A stretch of 64,000 nucleotides of DNA from Chrysomallon squamiferum (taxonomy: Eukaryota > Mollusca > Gastropoda > Neomphalida > Peltospiridae). The translations under genes were made by a program, and so were the position numbers. The DNA is taken from contig CM022678.1 of assembly GCA_012295275.1 (NCBI GenBank), positions 17,554,278-17,618,277 on the forward strand, read 5' to 3'. Shown piece by piece: positions 61,575-64,000 of this stretch (its first letter is position 1; every line of letters starts with the position of its first letter). Below the pieces are notes generated by a model, which had not been told where the DNA came from, did not search any database, and worked only from the letters and a program-made list of their open reading frames with translations.

Positions 61575-62356
61575 CATAACAATTATAAATAAGTAAATGA
61601 ATACATAAATAAACAAATCATTACTACTAATCAAAAATAAATAAATAACCTAATGCAAAATATGTAACAGTGAAAATTAGCAAAATAGTGCAAAAAAATA
61701 ATAAACAAAAATAATAAACAATCAAAACATCTTCGTGGCACAAGAATACAACTATTGTAATAAACACAGCCAAATCCTAATGTGAACATTTATAAAAACA
61801 TGGCTAGTAATTTAATATTAAAATAATAAAAGTTACTTTGTATGGTTTTAGGGAAACAAACAGCATATCAAGATCAAAAATATTTTCCTCTGGTATTTGA
61901 TCTTTGTAGCGTGAGTCCAGTGGTGTTTTGAATGGTAGGAATTTCTCTACAAAATAAATTAATATTTTATTATGTAGAAATTCTAGAAAAATGAAAGCTA
62001 CATGTAGTAGACACATTCATTTTTTTTGTTTTCCTAAGCTAATCAGGTATCACTCTCAGTTTGTCATTATTCATAAAGGTTAAACACGCTACAGCACGAT
62101 TTAGCAATAATCTATGTAATTATACTTAATAAAATTGTATATACAGTAACAAGCAATATATTAACGGAAGCTACATAACCTGTACTGGTGTTCGTAAGTC
62201 AGATATTATGACATAAGCAGTATCTGCCTTTAACATCATGTGTGTGTTTATAAATACAAGCAATGAAAAAGAAAAATTACCTGCTAGCAGCTGACCTTTC
62301 CTTGGACAATTTAGCCACCTAGGAGGAATCTGGGTGGGGTCAAATTGCCTAGCCAT
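50503..62356 (-). CDS. RNGTT: mRNA-capping enzyme (RNA 5'-triphosphatase and guanylyltransferase)
   Basis: Eighteen coding exons on the minus strand with consistent GT-AG phases encode about 586 residues; human RNGTT has 597. The enzyme removes the gamma-phosphate from nascent Pol II transcripts and adds GMP to form the 5' cap, in the nucleus on the phosphorylated Pol II tail. The N-terminal triphosphatase (residues 1-~200) starts with [17 protein letters not shown] and has the Cys-phosphatase loop [10 protein letters not shown] (Cys about 130). The guanylyltransferase contains motif I KADG (Lys about 295, the GMP-binding lysine), III LLDGE, IIIa [27 protein letters not shown] and [14 protein letters not shown]. 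The C-terminus is [20 protein letters not shown] followed by SKVPRH. The ATG at 62,356 matches the family start. Two defects are noted: a frame error in exon 7, and loss of about 13-15 residues between exons 13 and 14. Confidence 0.96.
51041..51164 (-). CDS. RNGTT: RNGTT exon 17 (motif VI)
   Basis: [20 protein letters not shown] through [19 protein letters not shown]; donor GTAAAT. Confidence 0.94.
52012..52078 (-). CDS. RNGTT: RNGTT exon 16
   Basis: [20 protein letters not shown] then MK; donor GTAAAT. Confidence 0.93.
52759..52859 (-). CDS. RNGTT: RNGTT exon 15 (motif V)
   Basis: [20 protein letters not shown] through KEQKPG. Confidence 0.92.
53264..53337. repeat. (CT)n tract in an RNGTT intron
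   Basis: Pure CT dinucleotides, about 74 bp. Confidence 0.95.
53436..53507 (-). CDS. RNGTT: RNGTT exon 14 (motif IV)
   Basis: [20 protein letters not shown] then PVPD; acceptor TTTCAG, donor GTAAGT. Confidence 0.93.
53625..54060. repeat. 28-33-bp tandem repeat between RNGTT exons 13 and 14
   Basis: Units share ACAAACCCACTTAAAAAAAA or the related CAACTTGAAGAAAACTGACT. Left and right halves differ in composition but keep the GACTT.AGACAAAC core. The array runs to the point where exon 13 homology ends. Confidence 0.85.
54088..54213 (-). CDS. RNGTT: RNGTT exon 13 (3' end uncertain)
   Basis: [20 protein letters not shown] through RTKEPFSV. Beyond it homology stops abruptly at a T-run and repeat array with no convincing donor. 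Confidence 0.88.
55036..55107 (-). CDS. RNGTT: RNGTT exon 12
   Basis: [20 protein letters not shown] through KFE (motif IIIa); donor GTTGGT. Confidence 0.93.
55813..55948 (-). CDS. RNGTT: RNGTT exon 11
   Basis: [20 protein letters not shown] through LLDG (motif III begins); donor GTAAAT. Confidence 0.94.
57134..57235 (-). CDS. RNGTT: RNGTT exon 10 (motif I)
   Basis: [12 protein letters not shown] through [11 protein letters not shown]. The donor GTTGGT at 57,133 is chosen over the nearby GTAAAC because only it gives KADGVRYMML with exon 11. Confidence 0.92.
57618..57721 (-). CDS. RNGTT: RNGTT exon 9
   Basis: [20 protein letters not shown] through CDWKG; start of the guanylyltransferase. 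Confidence 0.93.
57788..57862. repeat. Poly-T and (TTA)n tract in an RNGTT intron
   Basis: A run of about 28 T followed by about 45 bp of TTA repeats. Confidence 0.95.
58357..58454 (-). CDS. RNGTT: RNGTT exon 8 (acidic linker)
   Basis: [20 protein letters not shown] then a basic KKRRSE; the linker between the two catalytic domains. Confidence 0.9.
58496..58561. repeat. (GA)n tract in an RNGTT intron
   Basis: Pure GA about 40 bp upstream of exon 8 in gene sense, followed to 58,840 by imperfect GAGA/GAAA sequence with a duplicated AAGGGGAGATAATACAA block (near 58,682 and 58,760). Confidence 0.93.
58950..59060 (-). CDS. RNGTT: RNGTT exon 7, with frame error
   Basis: Starts [15 protein letters not shown] and should continue [20 protein letters not shown], but those two parts are in different frames. 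The exon is 111 nt, whereas its flanking phases require a length of 1 modulo 3 (109 would match the human protein). The break is near 59,010-59,015. Confidence 0.88.
   Translation of the reverse strand, partial: CRPPGIYKQDYLNELCFHGMETKKTRPQPHPFQPGA
59456..59486 (-). CDS. RNGTT: RNGTT exon 6 (31 nt)
   Basis: [11 protein letters not shown]; borders TTTTCAG and GTAATT, phases match exons 5 and 7. Confidence 0.9.
60271..60346 (-). CDS. RNGTT: RNGTT exon 5 (phosphatase loop)
   Basis: [20 protein letters not shown], carrying the catalytic Cys and Arg; donor GTTAGT. Confidence 0.94.
60725..60813 (-). CDS. RNGTT: RNGTT exon 4
   Basis: [20 protein letters not shown] through PLEVIG; donor GTACGT. 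Confidence 0.92.
61323..61426 (-). CDS. RNGTT: RNGTT exon 3
   Basis: [20 protein letters not shown] through KYVKLQCKG; acceptor CTGTAG, donor GTGAGT. Confidence 0.93.
61446..61574. repeat. Two (AAT)n tracts in an RNGTT intron
   Basis: 61,446-61,500 and 61,527-61,574, both pure, directly upstream of exon 3 in gene sense. Confidence 0.95.
61837..61946 (-). CDS. RNGTT: RNGTT exon 2
   Basis: [20 protein letters not shown] through SLKPYK; acceptor TTTTGTAG, donor GTAACT. Confidence 0.93.
62281..62356 (-). CDS. RNGTT: RNGTT exon 1
   Basis: [20 protein letters not shown]; donor GTAATT. An AAAG acceptor at 62,367-62,370 just 5' suggests a separate upstream 5'-UTR exon. Confidence 0.93.
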
Positions 62357-62366
62357 CGCTTGCAGT

Positions 62367-63480
62367 CTTTACAACAGCAATAAAAAAAATAAAACATTAT
62401 TATTAATAATTTATCATCTTAATTCTCATAATGTGTTAATATTCAGTGGAAATTAGATAATTTTTTCTCTGTTGAGATGGATATCATCTAACCATTTAAT
62501 GATAAATGATAATAAACATACGTTGTAAGGACAGTTGTAAACGTGACATATTGGAGATATCATTAATGCTACAACATGATGTGTGACTGTGGAAAGATCT
62601 CCTCCTGCACCACCACCCCCAGTTATCACCGATATAAAAATAATAAACACAGATTTTTTTTGGTGGCTTGAAATTTTGAAGACTTGTTTTCTTCTATCTG
62701 GTGTGTTTAACCACTTACCTTTTAAAAAGTTTATCAAAAAAAAAAAAAAAATCAAAAAATGTTTATAAAAAATAATCAAAAAACATTTCGGGGGATGTTG
62801 CAGGCAGATATAATACTGATTGCTAGAAAAGTTATTAATGTTAAATGCAAAATTATACAAAATACTTTTTTATTCATTCAGAACAGCCTGAAATTTAAAA
62901 TTTAAATGAAAACGTAAAACTGTACAAACGATTTATTCACAGATTTGTCATTTTCACGTTAACTTACTTGTTCATAATAATTAAAATAACAAAAAGAACA
63001 CTGCTAATAAATTTACGTTACAATATATTTATAGTGCTGATAAAACAACAAAATAATTATGAATATAATATTTCAATATGTTTACTTTAATATTATAAAC
63101 TGCAGATATTTAAAATTTTAAACTCTTACCTTTTATTATTTTCAGTAATAATTTTAACTGTGTTATTTATCTTACGTTTTAGTCTCATATCTTATAAATT
63201 TAATCTTGTTTTATTTACAAATTTATTTTCAATTTCTGAGTCTTACGGCGGAAAATTCTAATTTCATAACGGCTAGTGAGCGACGTAACATCCGAAACGA
63301 GGGGAATCCCAAAACCAAACTAATGTATTTTTATTTTTATTATTATCAATATATTTTTCTTTTCATTGTTTTTAAAGGCAATCTGAATATATCCATAAAT
63401 AATATTTAATACCTACCTTAAATTAACAGATTAAAAAAATGTAAATATGTTTTTAAAATCATTTTAAAGTAAACAAATAT
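62367..63480 (-). other. 5' region of RNGTT with candidate UTR exon donors
   Basis: Minus-strand donors AAAAG/GTAAGA (exon end 63,130) and TTAAG/GTAGGT (exon end 63,417) could end a non-coding first exon spliced to the acceptor just above the ATG. No coding exon is seen. Confidence 0.4.
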
Positions 63481-63580
63481 GTCCTGTCACACGTGTGCCG
63501 CCATTTTTGTTTGTTTCTTACTAAGAAAAGGAGTTATCCGCCGCAAGGGTTACGGTAAAACGCGAAACTAATATATTCGC
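63481..63580 (-). promoter_or_regulatory. Candidate RNGTT promoter
   Basis: CpG-containing patch in AT-rich DNA with CACACGTGTG (E-box-type palindrome, 63,489-63,498) and, on the minus strand, CAAAAATGGCGGC (63,499-63,511), a YY1-like motif common in housekeeping promoters. Its position about 1.1 kb above the start codon fits, but a divergent gene to the right could use it too. Confidence 0.35.
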
Positions 63581-64000
63581 GTTTTTATTTTCTTTGTTTG
63601 TTTATGCCAAAAAAAAAAACTAAATTAATGAATTAAATAAATCTTGATAAACACAGTTTCGAATACTCTGCGATTGTAAAGCAGGAGAGGAAGAGAAAAA
63701 GATAGATACACAAAGAGAGATAATAGTAGAGATGTATTTGAAAGATACATCATTACTGATTACATGTGCTGTAAAAACAAAAACAAACACAAAAACGTTT
63801 TAACCTTCAGTGAAAACATTAATGCTGACAGTAAAATGTAAAAGGAGCAATTATCTGAAATTTAGAATTTAAATCATTCTCTTTAAACAGTTTTAGTTAA
63901 AATGCTTCGCCTAATTATTTTCATGCAAATTACCACTCGTGAGATAAATCGCGCCATCTTATTACTTCATTTCATTTTATTTTACATATATTACCGTTAA

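Noticed and set aside
62453-62860. 135-codon minus-strand ORF upstream of the RNGTT start
   Set aside because: Lies in the expected 5' intron, contains poly-A-derived Phe runs and has no family resemblance.
1-64000. tRNA, rRNA or other structured RNA genes
   Set aside because: No convincing tRNA A/B boxes with cloverleaf or rRNA-like segments were recognised by eye; a covariance-model scan would be needed to exclude them.

Overview
The window is animal nuclear DNA. It is AT-rich and saturated with (TAA)n, (GA)n, (CA)n and homopolymer tracts, and its genes have many short exons with GT-AG introns. The mRNA capping enzyme aligns well to the vertebrate protein. Together with CUB, mucin-like and Tc1 content this suggests an invertebrate metazoan, plausibly a lophotrochozoan such as a mollusc; that placement is inference.

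Layout. 1-5.8 kb (+): two long terminal exons (15-1096 and 3161-5814). Each opens with the same six-cysteine module in the same splice phase and then becomes a Thr/Ser-rich mucin-like repeat domain. 7.0-8.8 kb (-): a decayed retroviral-type integrase gene carrying an in-frame 27-bp minisatellite. 9.7-16.1 kb: a satellite array of about 60-bp units. 16.4-18.5 kb: degenerate 0.5-0.6 kb tandem duplications. 20.7-21.75 kb (+): a coding-like island and a well-delimited terminal exon. 22.9-29.5 kb (-): two tandem paralogous genes for an unrecognised Lys/Tyr/Pro-rich protein family. 32.2-43.4 kb (-): a 12-exon gene for a secreted-N-terminus, three-CUB, single-pass membrane protein with a PPxY-rich tail; a dead Tc1-like transposon sits in its first intron. 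44-50 kb: an unassigned 99-aa ORF, a MITE and an array of about 160-bp repeats. 50.5-62.4 kb (-): the mRNA capping enzyme (RNGTT), 18 coding exons from start to stop.

The genes do not form an operon-like system. RNGTT is a housekeeping nuclear enzyme. The CUB protein and the mucin-like products look like cell-surface or secreted proteins. The 23 kb and 28 kb genes are related by duplication.

Quality signals. RNGTT exon 7 contains a net frame error, and a conserved stretch of about 13-15 residues of RNGTT is missing where a 28-33-bp repeat array lies. The CUB gene has a 2-nt loss inside a 24-bp coding repeat and two further frame changes in its tail. Because RNGTT is essential and otherwise intact, assembly indels around simple repeats are the likeliest explanation, with real lesions as the alternative.
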